Assembly (NCBI GenBank): GCA_016169945.1
Contig: JADLSH010000193.1
Span: 1,612,001 to 1,676,000, forward strand
DNA from: Trachythela sp. YZ-2020
Lineage: Eukaryota > Cnidaria > Anthozoa > Malacalcyonacea > Clavulariidae
DNA length: 64,000 bases
Direction of reading: 5' to 3'
This document shows positions 1 to 12,480 of this stretch, piece by piece. Each line of letters begins with the position of its first letter. Position 1 is the stretch's first letter. The notes under the pieces are model-generated. The model was given only the letters and a program-made list of their open reading frames with translations. It searched no databases and was not told where the DNA came from. The position numbers and the translations under genes were made by a program.

Positions 1-1578
1 AAAGAAATTACTATAATTGAAGCCTTAAAGAATCAAGATGAAGGTGGGAACCGATTAAAGTCAAGCACACTGCCATTAAAAGAACGTGCGTTTCGTGTGG
101 AGGTGGTGGAAAATTTTTTGAAAGCTGGAATTCCGCTATTCAAGATTGACAAGCTTCGCAATCTTCTTGAAAGCAGTGAACACAGGTTGACCGATAGCTC
201 CCACTTGCGTCAGCACATCCCTCTTATTTTTAAACAAGAGATTGAGCGACTGAAAGAAGAAATAACTGTCCACTCGACTGACGGTGTTCATTCTACTAGA
301 GATCTCTCCGTAATCTTCGATGGAAGTACCAGACTTGGTGAAGCTATCGTGATAATTGTCCGTTTTGTTGACGACAACTGGTCAATTACGCAACGACTGA
401 TTCGAATTGACATCTGCGCCAAGTCCCTCAACGCACAAGAGCTGGCTCGTGTTCTCAACGAATGCCTGTCTGTCGATTATCAAGTACGAGGTAACTCTTT
501 ACTTGCAGCGATGAAGGACGGTGCAAGTGTTAACCAAGCGGCCTTGAATCAAATCAAATTTGTATTCCCTAAGTTATTTAGTGTTGTGTGCTTTTCTCAC
601 ACACTAGATAATGTGGAAACCATTTAATGTTCCAAATCTCCTTGCGTTTGGAAGTTTATGGATGCGCCTCTTCAAACACAGCCATAAAGCGAAGCTCATC
701 TGGCGGGAACTGACAGGACGAAACCCAAAGTCCTACAGCGAAACCAGATGGTGGTCAAAATGGGAGGTGTTTGAGCAGCTGATGGTTCAGTTTGGTTTTG
801 TGGAGAGCTTTTGCAAGAGGCCGAAGCAGCTAACCTCGGCCCAAAACTCTTGCCACAGATCAAGGCAATGCTAGCTGATGAAGAAAATAGCATCAGCCTT
901 CAGCTAGAACTAGCTGCCATTGTTGATATTGGTCAACATTTTGTCAAGGCCACATACTACCTAGAAGGAGATGGGCCACTTGTATTCTCATGCTATGAGA
1001 AACTCCAAGCTATTGCTGTGGCATGTCGAGCACCCGACCTACCCAATGTTCGTGCCGTTTCTGCTGCAATCACTGCAAAAGATCCAACACAAAACGTTGC
1101 CTCCTTGGTACGGAATGCTAGAGCATGCATTGACCCAGCAATTCAGTGGTTTTTACAGAAGTTCAATGTTCAGCTTTATGATCTTGTAGCAGCATTCAAG
1201 GCTGCACGATTGATGTGTCCAGTTGCAGTGCAGTGGTTGAAACCTACAGCAGTCAACGTTTCGACTCTTCGTATCTTTCCTTTCCTGGACAGTGAGTTAA
1301 TCATCGCTGGTCTCAATGCGGAGCTGCCGAACTATTTAGCTGCAGCACAGGACGTGCAGGTTACTACTGAAGAAGAAAAAGTGAAGTGGTGGCATCAGCA
1401 TGCAGAACGTCTTCCCTGTTGGTCGTCGGCAGTCAAACGCGTCCTACTGGTGCAGCCTTCCTCTGCAGCAGCCGAGCGAGCATTCTCCATCCTATCAGCT
1501 TCATTCAGTGATCAGCAAGATCATGCACTTAGTGACTACCTGCAAGCAAGCGTAATGCTGCAGTACAATAATCGATGA
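1..1578 (+). pseudogene. hAT-like DNA transposase, broken, 5' end outside window
   Basis: A reading frame is open from base 1, so the gene begins upstream of the window. It runs to about 620, slips frame near the FSHTLDNV motif, continues to about 810-870, slips again and ends at 1578. The pieces read in order as one protein: a domain with DLSVIFDGSTRLGE, then a segment with ETRWWSKWEVFEQL, then a C-terminal part with QPSSAAAERAFSILS at about 1453-1497. That last motif is the hAT C-terminal dimerisation signature (Ser-Ala-Ala-Ala-Glu-Arg-x-Phe-Ser). In the hAT family such proteins excise and insert elements with 8-bp target duplications. Two frameshifts make this copy probably inactive. No terminal inverted repeat was found downstream. 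The family call rests on the C-terminal motif. Frameshifts from assembly error cannot be excluded. Confidence 0.8.
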
Positions 1579-2442
1579 TCTAGTATTCTAATGATGTCTT
1601 GCTATTTATATTATATATCCGTTATTTTGACCCCTTGATGCTTGACTTTGAGCCTTTGACTTAAGTTACTGCCTTGACTTTCAATGTTAAACATTTTTTG
1701 AGTTGTTGAATTAATGTAAGAATCTGTGAGAATATCGAGCATTTATGTGAGAATATCGAGCATAATTTGTGAATTCTAGCATAATTTTTAGCATAATTAG
1801 GCAAAATTGAGAGCAGTGCTATTAGCATAATATGCCAATTTTTTTAGCACAATGGGCCAAAGCCTACTCAGAAGTGCATTTCCGTGCTTGCTGAGAGGAT
1901 ATTTAATAATTTTTACACCTAAGAATTCAAGTCAGATTTTTAACGCACTTTTTAACTTTTTACAACCTCATTCCCAAGTTTTTAAATATTTGCTCCGTAT
2001 ACATTTACAAGCGTCAGTGAACTGGTTTTGTTCCTTTTGGTATATACACAATGAGAAAATAACGACAAACTATTACAGATGACTTAAGTATAGTTGGCTC
2101 TGCAAAAAATATGTATAGAGTATGAACAAAAGTACAATCCTGGATGAGCAAATTGTTGCCGACGGCTCTGTGATTGTTTGAAATTTTAAAATTTACCGAT
2201 CGCTTTCCGCTTTGGTTTCAAAAACCGACCACTATCAATCTTATCTCAATTTACCGACCATTCTCAGAAAAGTGACACCCCACACCGCCCCCCGCTCGAT
2301 GCGCTCGTGATAGTGTTGCTATAAGTTAAAAATTACAACATTGAATCGTGGGTTGGGGGACGGTTTACTGTTACAATTACATTTGTCCAAGATTGTAGCT
2401 CAGTTTGATAATAGACAAGCTATATGATAAGAAGCCATTAGT
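1579..2442. other. intergenic, no gene seen
   Basis: AT-rich sequence with only short chance frames. A small direct repeat of GAGAATATCGAGCAT lies at about 1728-1762. Nothing else is recognised. Confidence 0.5.
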
Positions 2443-2678
2443 GAGCTTAAGCAAGCGACGTTTTTGTCAACACGGACGTCACCCGAAAATTGGTATATCT
2501 AATTTTGGCGGCATTTTGCATCATAGCGCTCGTGTAAGGAAGTAAAAAACTTTAAAAATCTTATGTTTTGTCATATGTGTTGAAGATTACCACAAACTGA
2601 TTCAAACACAATTTTTAATCCAGTCCCCCCTCGGTAATCTGACGTCCGTGTTGACAAAAACGTCGCTTGCTTAAGCTC
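2443..2678. mobile_element. small inverted-repeat element (MITE-like)
   Basis: The left end, GAGCTTAAGCAAGCGACG at 2443, continues through TTTTTGTCAACACGGACGTC. Its reverse complement ends at 2678, giving arms of about 37 bp on a 236-bp element with no coding capacity. No clear target duplication was seen, so the superfamily is open. Confidence 0.75.
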
Positions 2679-2816
2679 GCTATTATCTATACGTCCACGT
2701 TATATGTCACATGCCAATTTATCGAAAACGTACAAGCTTACCAAAAATCTTTGCGTCAGCTGGCACTCCTTCTGTCACTGTTGTTATTACTTCTGTCTCT
2801 CAATAAATCAAATTAA

Positions 2817-3830
2817 CAAAATCATCTTGTTTTATAGGCTAACGTTCGTGCGCCGAAAAAACGTCGAGGGCGCGCGAAGTGTAATTCGAAATCATAATTA
2901 AGCAATTTAGCAATTATCCAAAACATTCCAGTCCAGTTCTGTTCGTAAAAGGACGTCACTACATTAATTTCATCCCCCGCTGTCTATTTCATCAGGTTTG
3001 AAACTTAAAGATTGCACGCACACAAGGCATTCTGTTAATTTTTACACAAATTTGATTCCCAAGAGTAATGCACCTATAATTATTTATCTATAAAATCATC
3101 TTGTTTTATAAGCTAACAGCCGTGTTCCGAAATAACATTGGGGGCGAAGTGTAACTCGACATGTAGAGGAAATTCTTTATCATAATTAAGCAATTTAGCA
3201 ATTTAGCAATTATCCAAAACATGAAGTCATTCTGTGCGTAAAAGGAAGTCACTACATTTATTTCTTCCTCCGCTGACAATTGCGTCAGGTTTGAAACTTA
3301 ATTATTGCATGCACACAAGGCATTCTGTTAATTATTTATCTATAAAATCATCTTGCTTTATAAACTAACAGTCGTGTAACGAAATAACGTTGGGGGCGAA
3401 GCGTAATTCAAGATGTAGAGGAAATTTTTTATCTTAATTAAGTAATTTAGCAATTATCCAAAACATGAAGTCATTATGTTCGTTGTAAAATGAAGTCACT
3501 ACATCTATTCATCCTCCGCTGTCAATTTCGTCAGGTTTGAAAATGAAATATTGCACGCAAGGTAATAATTCTGTAATTTTATTACAAATTTGATTCCAAA
3601 GAATAATGCACCTAATTATTTATCTATTCTCGATATATAAAATCATCTTGCTTTATAGGCCAACAGCCGTGTACCGAGATAACGTTGGGGGCAAAGTGTG
3701 ATTCGAGATGTAGAGGAAATTATTTATCTTTATTATGAAGTAATTTAGCAGTTATCCAAAACATATAACGTCATTCTGTTCGTAAAAGGAAGTCCCTTCA
3801 TCTACTGCGGGTCTTTTGGATCAATCTACC
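2817..3830. repeat. four tandem copies of a ~250-295 bp repeat
   Basis: The phrase AAATCATCTTG plus TTTATA begins copies at about 2817, 3091, 3344 and 3639. Each copy then carries a GGGGGCGAAGTGTAA-like block, a GTAGAGGAAATT block, an AATTTAGCAATTATCCAAAACAT block and a GGTTTGAAA block. Copies differ by substitutions and indels, so the array is old. Parts recur inverted at about 4865-5260, giving a foldback arrangement. Confidence 0.75.
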
Positions 3831-4000
3831 TGAAAAATTCAACAAGAACTTCGACGTTTCGTGATCACGTGATATATGAAGTATATACAAAATATGGGAA
3901 TCACATTACTAAATATATTAACATGGAAAGAATGGTGCAAAAGACATGAATAGGATAAATTACGAAACTATGTACGAGATGAATTGTAGAATATCTGTCT

Positions 4001-4208
4001 TTATTATATACACCAGCTCTGGATATGAGGTATATTCTGCAATCTGATTGGTTCTCTACTAGCAGGATATTAGCTCATATCCTGCTAGTAAAGAAAAGTA
4101 GAAAAATGGCTGGCAGATTTGGACAATTAAATGAAGAGGAAATTCAAATTTTACTTGAATAAAGCACGCCAAAATATTGTTCATATCCAGAGCTTGTGTA
4201 TATAATAA
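4001..4208 (+). mobile_element. MITE-like element with a short captured start codon ORF
   Basis: The ends carry inverted copies of a TATACACCAGCTCTGGATATGA-like sequence (4007-4028 and about 4179-4204). Inside are an ATTGGTTC motif and an 18-codon ORF at 4106-4162, MAGRFGQLNEEEIQILLE, then a stop. The ORF looks like the first residues of a larger protein rather than a complete gene. I recall similar N-termini in multicopy cnidarian proteins linked to tyrosine recombinases, but cannot confirm that here. Confidence 0.55.
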
Positions 4209-4209
4209 A

Positions 4210-4320
4210 ACAGTTATTCTACTCACTCCGGCTCGTCGTATATGACTGATAGCCGACTCGGCGCTATCGTGCCTCGTCGGCTATCAGCTCATATACGACT
4301 CGAGTTCGTAGAATAACTGT
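4210..4320. repeat. ~110-bp imperfect hairpin
   Basis: ACAGTTATTCTAC at the left end is matched by GTAGAATAACTGT at 4308-4320. The interior CGTCGTATATGA/TCATATACGAC and GATAGCCGAC/GTCGGCTATC segments also pair, leaving a short loop near 4260-4270. This is probably a small palindromic element or the remnant of one. Confidence 0.7.
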
Positions 4321-4325
4321 AAATA

Positions 4326-4578
4326 GGGAGCTTTAGCAATGACTGCGAGTTCGACTACGAGTACGAGATTCGTCATTTTCGCGCCAAACGCCGTGTTGTT
4401 TGTATACCCCATCTCGCAAAAGTCGTAGTCGTTGGGCTTTTGACTACGAGAATTTTGATAAATCTCGTACTCAAAAGCCCGATGACTACGACTTTTGCGA
4501 GATGGCGTATACAAACAACACGCGAAAATGACGAATCTCGTACTCGTAGTCGTACTCGTAGTCATTGCTAAAGCTCCC
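4326..4578. mobile_element. long-TIR MITE with TA target duplication
   Basis: Arms of more than 100 bp begin GGGAGCTTTAGCAATGACT at 4326 and end with the complement at 4578. The dinucleotide TA flanks both sides (4324-4325 and 4579-4580). A TA duplication fits a Tc1/mariner-type non-autonomous element. Open frames inside are by-products of the palindrome. Confidence 0.8.
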
Positions 4579-4864
4579 TAATGTCTGCTGATGGCAGGCA
4601 AGGACAGACAAGTCTACAAGAGTTAAATGTATGAGAAGCGCTCATTGGTACCGAAAGGATGAAAATGGTGCAAACTGCCAAGTCGGAAAATGAGACGCAT
4701 TTCTTGTCTCTTACGGCAATCATTGCTACCTGAAATGGGACAGAGCTCGAATTTTCATGTCTGAAACACTGTTATTAGGAACAAAAATTTTGGAACAAAT
4801 ATTTTAAATAGGAACAAAAATTTTGCGCGTAGGTGAAAATATGGGAACAAAAAATTTAAAAATG

Positions 4865-5260
4865 GGAACAAAATGGATAATTGCTAAATTACTTAATTAA
4901 GATAAATAATTTCTCCACATCTCGAATTACGCTTCGCCCCAATGCTCTTTTGGCACGTATTCATACACATACATATATACATTCTTCAGTGATCAGGTGT
5001 TTTTAACAACGCAGGTTAGTTACTTAAGGCAGCAAAGCTGATGTGGACTTGCTGATTATCTGCTATAAAACTGTAAGTGCATGATTCAAATTGAATGGAT
5101 AAAATCTGAATTTTTAAACAAGATGATTTTATAGATAAATAATTAGGTGCATTATTCTTGCAGTGAATCAAATTTGTAATAAAATTAACAGAATTATACC
5201 TTGCGTGCAATATTTCATCTTCAAACCTGATGAAATAGACAGCGGGGAATGGAACGATAA
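4865..5260. repeat. inverted copy of the 2.8-3.8 kb tandem repeat
   Basis: The block containing TTGCTAAATTACTTAATTAAGATAAAT at about 4879-4905 (described, not a unit) and the stretch CAAGATGATTTTATAGATAA at about 5119-5138 are reverse complements of the tandem repeat upstream. The two blocks face each other across about 1 kb that holds the elements at 4001-4578. Confidence 0.7.
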
Positions 5261-6961
5261 CCGCTTAGTTACTTTTCGACATAGTTAAATTTGCCAACAT
5301 GCTGTTCTCCACATGTACTTATATATGCATGCAAGCACATTTTTTCTCTAACGTTAAACGTCAAGCCGCGTCATTTGATATCCGGATATCTGTCTTGCGT
5401 TGCGTCATGTTCAGCTCGCGGTCAGCCATGTAGGCCAAACTATTCACTTGTGCAGACAAACCATGATAGAACTACAAATATAATGAAAATATATACAAAT
5501 ACAATGAAAATATATATCCGAAACTTGAAAAGGTAGATGTATTATTAACATAAAACGAAATATAACAAAGTTAGTAGCCTATAATAGTCTTCAGAGTCTT
5601 GATAGTAGTTCTTTTCTCAAATTTCTAAGCGTTTTCGAAACGAATTTACAAAGAAGTATTTGCGTGTGTGAATCTCTACTGACTTAATTGGCGGATCATG
5701 AAAACATTCTTCAGTCCCCTCACGTGCGCAGTCAAATTCTTTAATATGGCGAGGGAGTGATTCATCTAATTTAATAGAGTAAGAAAGAAAATACCCAATC
5801 TTCATATGTTTCATGTAAACCTGATTTCCTTTACTGTATTTCCCACTGTATATGTGTGAGTAAATCTATATTTTTCATTGCTAATCTAACAAAAAATTTC
5901 AACTTTTGTTTTGTTGTTTTTAGTAAATTTGTATTTTTCATTGTGAATCTAACAACAATGTGCAAATTTTTGTTTAGTTTTTCTTTTCTCGTTTCTATAG
6001 TTTCATTCAATATTGTAGTTTTCTTGTAATTTTATAAGCTACATGCGAAATATAAAGAAAGTTTTTCATGCATGTATAATTATAATGTATTAAATTAATT
6101 TCATATTGTATTAATAAAGTGACTGTGAACTTAAATTATGTATTTTTAAATCAGTTGTTAGCTAGAAATTCTACGTGTTACTAAAGGTAGTAAAATAGAT
6201 TGAGAAGCAAATGCCGGTGTTTGCTTTAGCTGAATGTTGATTCTCTTTGCCATTCATGCGATAATCGTGATTCGTGGGCATTTTGAATTAATTGAATTAA
6301 AATAGAAACCCACCAGAAGCAAAGCACAAGCATCAAACGTTACATTGGACTTTCTATTTTCACTCGGGGATAGGAAAAGGATAGGGGCCCGGCATATTTA
6401 AGTTTCGCAGCCTTAGTTGACCGCGCGAGTAATGGGACTGAAACTGACGCACAAGAATGCCTTCAATCAATGTAGCGTGGGCCTGGGGACGAAGATGGCC
6501 TTCTTCAATATGTTTAATTTGACTTCACATTTTGAGCTGGAGATACACTTCAATTAATGGGGTAAACACAACTCTTCACTCATCTTGAACAAGTCTGTTT
6601 ATAGGTATAACTTGAAAATATATTAACATTATTAAAAGTCAGCCAATGATCACAAAGTGAGTTTTTAAGGTTACATGTACTTTAGAAATTTTAGGAGAGG
6701 TGGGCGGGCAGTCATCTGAAAATATTAATATTTAGAGGTGGGCCACTGGGAAAAAGTTGAGTATGAAGGGATTGACCATGCAAAGATTGAAGAGGACATA
6801 CTAGATTCCACCAGTCCCCCTCCCAGATAATAAATAAACGGTCCCTTATGTCATAACCCCCTCCCCCCATTCTGAATGTTAAAAAAATGTCCAACCAATA
6901 TGGACATCATGTATAGGCCTTAAAATTTGACTTATTCACATTCCGAAAGACATTATTATAA
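5261..6961. other. intergenic, no gene seen
   Basis: Only short open frames without recognisable motifs or splice context. The sequence is AT-rich, with simple T-rich stretches near 5870-6010. No repeats with clear boundaries were recognised. Confidence 0.5.
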
Positions 6962-7984
6962 GGTAGTATTTTAGGACCTTTTCTTTTCCTTTTGTACGTT
7001 AACGACTTGCCTGACGTCCTGAGCACTCCAACAGCTATTGCCCTTTTTGCTGATGACGCCAAATGTTCCCGAGTGGTTCGTAACCCAGAGGACTGTATTG
7101 CTCTTCAGCGAGATCTGAATTCAGTGTCAGAATGGTCTAAAATTTGGGGACTATCGTTTAACAGCAAGAAATGCGAAGTTCTAAGAATATCCAGAAAACG
7201 AAGCAGTTTGTTGGAAGCCCCCACCTTTATTCCGTACACCATTGATGACCACCCTCTTGCTTTGGTCCCTTCGACAAAAGATATCGGAGTCATAGTTAAT
7301 AACAAGCTTACCTGGAACCCACATATTTCTTCTGTTGTTGCCAAAGCTAACAAGACTCTCGGCTTTCTATATCGGCACTTCGGCAGTTCCTACATTGGAC
7401 CTGCTCACAGAAGACTACTATATTTGTCTCTGGTGCGCTCTCATCTAAGTTACGCAAGTGAAATATGGGCTCCTCAGTCACGCAAAACTGACTTGAAACT
7501 ATTAGAGAGTGTACAGAGGCGAGCTACTCGTTTCATTTTGAATTGTAGCAAAGATCCTAATGTCCGACCCAACTACAAATCTCGTTTGATTTCTCTGAAT
7601 CTGCTTCCCATTTCTTACTGGCTGGAGTGTCGTGATTTATGCTTTGTGTACAAATACTTAAATGGTTCATTTAATGTACAGCTCGAAGATTACATCCAAA
7701 TCTCAAGTGGCAGAACCAGGAGCTCTAGTGACAGTTCAAACCTGTATCCAGTTCACCGTTATCGTACTTCGCTATTTAGAGACTCCTTCTTCAATCGTAA
7801 TGTGCAACTATGGAACAATCTACCACTTGACATTCGTAAATCAACTATTTTTAGTTCCTTTAAAACTAGATTATACATATATTATCTTAATAAGCTAAAT
7901 AACATTTTTGATACGGACAGACTAAGTACTTGGAAGACAATATGTCCTTATTGTAGGTCTATTGGCAATCCTTCCTGCTGTTAG
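6962..7984 (+). pseudogene. 5'-truncated non-LTR retrotransposon reverse transcriptase
   Basis: The open frame starts inside the reverse transcriptase domain at 6962 with GSILGPFLFLLYVNDLPD, just after the point where the conserved PQG motif would be. It continues through the catalytic FADDA motif (about 7048-7062), then SFNSKKCEVLRISRK (thumb region), and a C-terminal tail with HLSYASEIWAPQ and the Cys-rich CPYCRSIGNPSCC before the stop. This order fits the Jockey/CR1 side of non-LTR elements, which copy RNA into DNA at a nicked target. The whole 5' part (first ORF, endonuclease, RT fingers) is missing, as expected after incomplete reverse transcription. The remaining frame is intact for about 340 codons, so the insertion is fairly recent. 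Confidence 0.88.
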
Positions 7985-8437
7985 GAGATATATGGGCTGG
8001 TTTGCACTATCAAAGTTTTTGTTAACTCGGTGGTGTTATCTCTTCTCAAACAAGTAAATTTGTCCTTTGATGAAATCCATGAGTTAGTTATACTTTCACC
8101 GTGATTATCTGTATTAGGGAAACTTTGGTGGTGTAAATTAGCTTATGACGCAAGCAGTGAAGGGTCTATTATTATTAAGGAGAATGGCGTATTTCGTCCA
8201 ACAGTAGCCTAGTTAGATAAACTAGATAGGTTTCATGTATATTTTCTGTCATCATAGACATAGTGTAAATTTAGGTGTTATATATTTGCGGGGTTTGCCT
8301 TGTTGGGACTTCGAGTCCGTTTGTGAATCCCTTATCTAACTTGCCTTTTGTTGTTTGTAATATCTTGTTTGTTTTAATGTATTGTTGTAAATTTTTAGCG
8401 AGTTTGATTAAAGCTTATTATTATTATTATTATTATC
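6962..8437 (+). mobile_element. truncated LINE insertion with (TTA)n tail
   Basis: The coding part is followed by about 430 bp of 3' untranslated sequence and ends in a TTATTATTATTATTATTA microsatellite at about 8415-8437, a common terminal repeat of CR1/Jockey-like elements. The 5' boundary is set by loss of RT homology before 6962. A target duplication was not identified. Confidence 0.75.
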
Positions 8438-9940
8438 ATACTGTTCATTTTGTTGTCAAACTATTGCCGAGATAACAACAGTGGCTACAGACTGTGTATA
8501 TGCATACATCTACTGAAAATGTGCTGTTTCATACCTATAAAATCTTAACCTATATATTTGTTAATAGAAATTTTTCGTAACTGCAGAGCTGTCAAAAGAC
8601 GGTCTTGAACATAATGATCTGGAAGAACAAGTACATGTAATTTGAAAACCTTCAATTTTCGCGTCCAGTATTAGCCGGTTCATAGTAGCCAAGAACACAA
8701 TCTAGTTACAACAGATAAGGAAGATTGGTTTGGTTGGTGGCGCTAGGCAAACTCTAGGGGGATCCAGGGGCATGCTCCCTATAACATATGAAATCTAGAG
8801 TCTCTGAAATGTCACTTCCAGCATTATTCAGTACCAGGTCATTTTGCATTTTAAGCAGGAATAATCTGACACCTTCGTAATAATTAAGTTCTCCCACCCT
8901 GATCGATATAATTTCTGGAAGAGGAGAGGGGTGGGGGGGTTCAGCCCTCATATTTTCTACTCCTTGGGGGCTATAAGTCCTCTAGCCACTCTGCTTCTTG
9001 ACTTCAAGCTAAGGCCATTTGTCAGAATTGTTATGTTTCAACAACGTTTTGAATTCAAGACACCGAGTAACTGTTTTGTGGACATTGGATATGGTAAACG
9101 AACATAAAGGCATCTCTCTCCAAAACAGCTGTGAAACTTCTACAGGGTTCCCAATGATATTATACCAACCCATTACAGATGATGCAATTACACATGCATA
9201 CTTATTCAGTAACAACCATTTTTGTTGAAGTAAGAATACATTTTGGTTCAAACAAGCTGTTCAAATGTAACCAGTCATTGTAATGATCAATATTGTACTC
9301 AGTAAGTTATCGCAAACCTACAAAATAAGAAAGAAATTTTTAGCATATGATACTTACCTAAAATGGTAGTGACACAAGAAAATAGGTAAGGGAGTTAATT
9401 GTGTCAATTACAATACACAGAGTGACATATCTTGCAAGAGATGTTGGATCAACTGAAGTATAAGACGCCCAATAACCTAGCGCTGTTTTGCACTGCATCG
9501 TTCTTCAATAAATATCGTTTCTATTTATCCAGGACAACCTTATTACTGGGTTTAATATTGGGGGTCGTATAGTTCAATTGATCCGAAAAGTCAATTGGCA
9601 TCTTCATACAACATGCAATACGAACAACTGCTGGCAAGTTATACCCTGTGGTTATATATATAGACAACAAATCCACCCTGGATCAGGCCTCTGGGATTCG
9701 ACGGTATATGAATTTCAAGTTGGCTTTAAAACGTTTGCCTTGAGTTATTCAATCCAGATAAGTATTTAAATCCACTGTAACATGTAAAGGCTATAATAAA
9801 GTCCTTAGATTGAGCGATTAGTACAAATATGACTATTATAGAAGGAAAATAATATACGTCAATAAAATAATTTATTAAAATGCAAACTGGAAAGTGCCGG
9901 TATATAAATCTACAGATCGTCAATATAATGAAGATTATTA
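8438..9940. other. intergenic, no gene seen
   Basis: No recognisable coding or repeat structure. Short open frames overlap on both strands without motifs. Confidence 0.5.
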
Positions 9941-10265
9941 TGAGGGGTGATCAGGGCCAAAATTAATCAGTTCAGTTATGCAGTTCAGATACGATGTTAT
10001 GCAGTTCATGTTTCTCCTTATGCAGTTCAGATACGATGTTATGCACTTGATTTGTTTTATTATGCAGTTGATTTGTTTTGTTATGCCGCTAGTTCTCTTA
10101 CGCAGTTCAGATGCGATGTTATGCAGTTGATTTTTTTTTGTGCAGTTCTGTTGTTCAGTTGGGCTCTTTTGATGTGTCATGCGCCCACAATCTATGCATA
10201 CGAGAATGTGTACTTCATCTTACAGAGATATTTGTCTCCGCTCAACATCCAAAATGGTTGCCACG

Positions 10266-10404
10266 CTCTCTCCTCCGCTGAGCCACCTTAAGTATTTACA
10301 AATAGCTTACATGAAGTTTCCTATCAGAGCGAAGCGAGCTCAGAGGGAGTGACGGGAAGATTGACCTCAATAAAACTTCATGTAAACCTCTGCGGAGGAG
10401 AGAG
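10266..10404. mobile_element. 139-bp MITE nested in the foldback arm, 9-bp target duplication
   Basis: The ends are CTCTCTCCTCCGC and GCGGAGGAGAGAG. The flanks are a perfect 9-bp duplication, GTTGCCACG, at 10257-10265 and 10405-10413. The opposite arm of the host element, near 13060-13090, has the corresponding site without the insertion. A 9-bp duplication suggests a Mutator-type non-autonomous element. The insertion is younger than the host element. Confidence 0.85.
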
Positions 10405-10600
10405 GTTGCCACGTCCATGACAACAAAACGAGTTTGGAAATATCTCAGAAACGGTCACTTATTTTTACCACTGCCTATGCCCGCTAAAGTACATTTCATA
10501 TATAACCTTGTCGAATTTGCCATACGATACAGAACAGTAACAGACCGAATTTTTACTGAATTAAAATTCCATCATCAATAAAACTAAAAGTATATTTGTC

Positions 10601-10876
10601 ATGCATAATCTGATATCTGACTTCCGTGATTTTGGCATTACACATGTATTTGCCGCCATGACCGATAACACCCATCCACACCATCATATTTATGAAAAAG
10701 TAGTGAAAATGAGAGCCCAAACACTGACTAATTATAATTATAATTTAGAAGCACTGGCATTAAGTTATGCTGGTCATAACATGAGAGCTTACATAAAGGG
10801 CAACTTAGAAAGAAACATAAATATTAGTAAAATCTTTGGGGAAATGGCCAAAAACAGGGAAATTGTAAGGCAGTAG
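10601..10876 (+). CDS. hypothetical ORF in foldback left arm
   Basis: A 91-codon frame starting at ATG 10601. The predicted peptide has a His-rich patch (THPHHHIYEK) and an amphipathic C-terminal part, with no recognised domain. The first part lies in the inverted arm and its mirror copy at 12770-12910 is not open over the same length, which argues against selection for coding. Probably a chance frame; listed because it is the longest forward frame in the element. Confidence 0.2.
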   Translation: MHNLISDFRDFGITHVFAAMTDNTHPHHHIYEKVVKMRAQTLTNYNYNLEALALSYAGHNMRAYIKGNLERNINISKIFGEMAKNREIVRQ

Positions 10877-11339
10877 GCCAGTAATGCCTAAGGTGTATTT
10901 AAAATCCAAGGCAAAGTAGAGTTTAGGTGATATACCAGTTACTGTTCCAATAATTTCTCAAACACAAAATAGTAAGATATGAATCAATACCAAATTGCAA
11001 CATTTTCTTAAAGGACTGCAGTGATAGCGGACAGCCATATTCAGCATACCAATTTTTCCATAAAGCTTGACTAATAAAGATAATTTTAAGCCACTGTCAA
11101 ATCAGGGCCTTTTTTAACGGATAGGCTGGGAGGGGGGGCAAATGTCCCCCAGTCCCCCATTGTGCCCCTCCACGAATCGATGTTTTGCCCCCCCCACAGG
11201 AAAAGTCCCTTTTTCTTAAATTAAATACAAAGAAACAAGCAAGGTAGTATAGATAAACAAACGAACAGTAAGTTTAACGGTGTTGTCACTGTTGCACGGG
11301 TTCTCCATTTAACTGATTTGAGGTTAATTAAAGGGGTTT

Positions 11340-12480
11340 CAAATGTTCTTCCGAGTATATGCCCGGCGTGTGCAATCGATGAAAATCGATGATCGGAAAG
11401 CCAATCGATATCAATCAATACCAATTAATTAATTGATATCAATTGGTATTTGCCAATCGATGACCAATCGATAGTCATTCAGTCCGTTTGTCAATCGATA
11501 TTCATCGATTGGTATCGATTTCATCGAGTTTTTAAATTCGCGGTCTAGCTGATTTGTCTTTTGTAAACATATATAACTTATAACATACCATGTAAATTTG
11601 TTTAAATGCTCTGGAAATGTTGTACTGTTTTTAACAACGAAACGTGAGCTAATAAATTTTTCTTATATTATGTGTGGTAATTTGCTGGGCTCTTATTCAT
11701 TGGGTGTAAATGACAAATCTGCCTGTGGCTAATAAGGCAAATTTGGTAATGTCAATCTCACCCACGCAAACAGTGTGCACTATTAAAATGTTCCGTTTGT
11801 ATCTATCTTTATGTCAATTGAAAAAGGAAAAACCAACATCAAATTAACAAACGACTTAGAGAACTTAAGAATTTATAGAAGAACTGACAACAAATTAAAG
11901 GTTTATATAATTATAAGCTTCACCAGAAAGTGAGTACGGCCAAAGACGACGAGACAATAGTGGTGACAGCCAATATCCTGTTCATTATATTTATCGCGGT
12001 CAATATCACACAGTTTGCAGTCTTAAACTTTTAAGGGAGATACACAACCTTTGATTCATTCGTCCTCTACATGGTTCAATTAAGTCTTGATCGTACAATG
12101 AATTGAGCAGCCGAATTTCTTGAGAGAGAGTGTTTTGGCACAAAGTCTTCAAGATTGTAGTGGCCTTTCGAATTCAGCACGCCGGAACGGAAGATCAAGA
12201 TAACTCTTGTATGTTGACCACAATTTTTTGGTATGGTCGAGAATACCAATCGAACAGTGTTAGTTCATCGATTGTTATTGATAATCAATACGAATCTAAC
12301 GCAATTAGTCTATTGATTGCTATCGATAATCGATACCAATCAATAAGGTCACAAAAACCTTCACCATCGATTGTTCATCGATTTTCAATAACAATCGATT
12401 AATTGATATCGATTGATATTAATTGATACGATTTTATCAATTATCGATTTCATCGATTGCACACGCCGGGTATATGCTAT
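11340..12480. repeat. ATCGAT/AATCGATA palindromic low-complexity blocks
   Basis: Two stretches, about 11380-11525 and 12240-12465, consist of diverged CAATCGATACC/ATCAATTGATATC-type words. They are inverted relative to each other in the centre of the foldback element. Each stretch can also fold on itself. Confidence 0.65.

Noticed and set aside
4284..4565. 93-codon minus-strand ORF
   Set aside because: It lies wholly in the arms of the 4326-4578 palindromic element and the hairpin before it.
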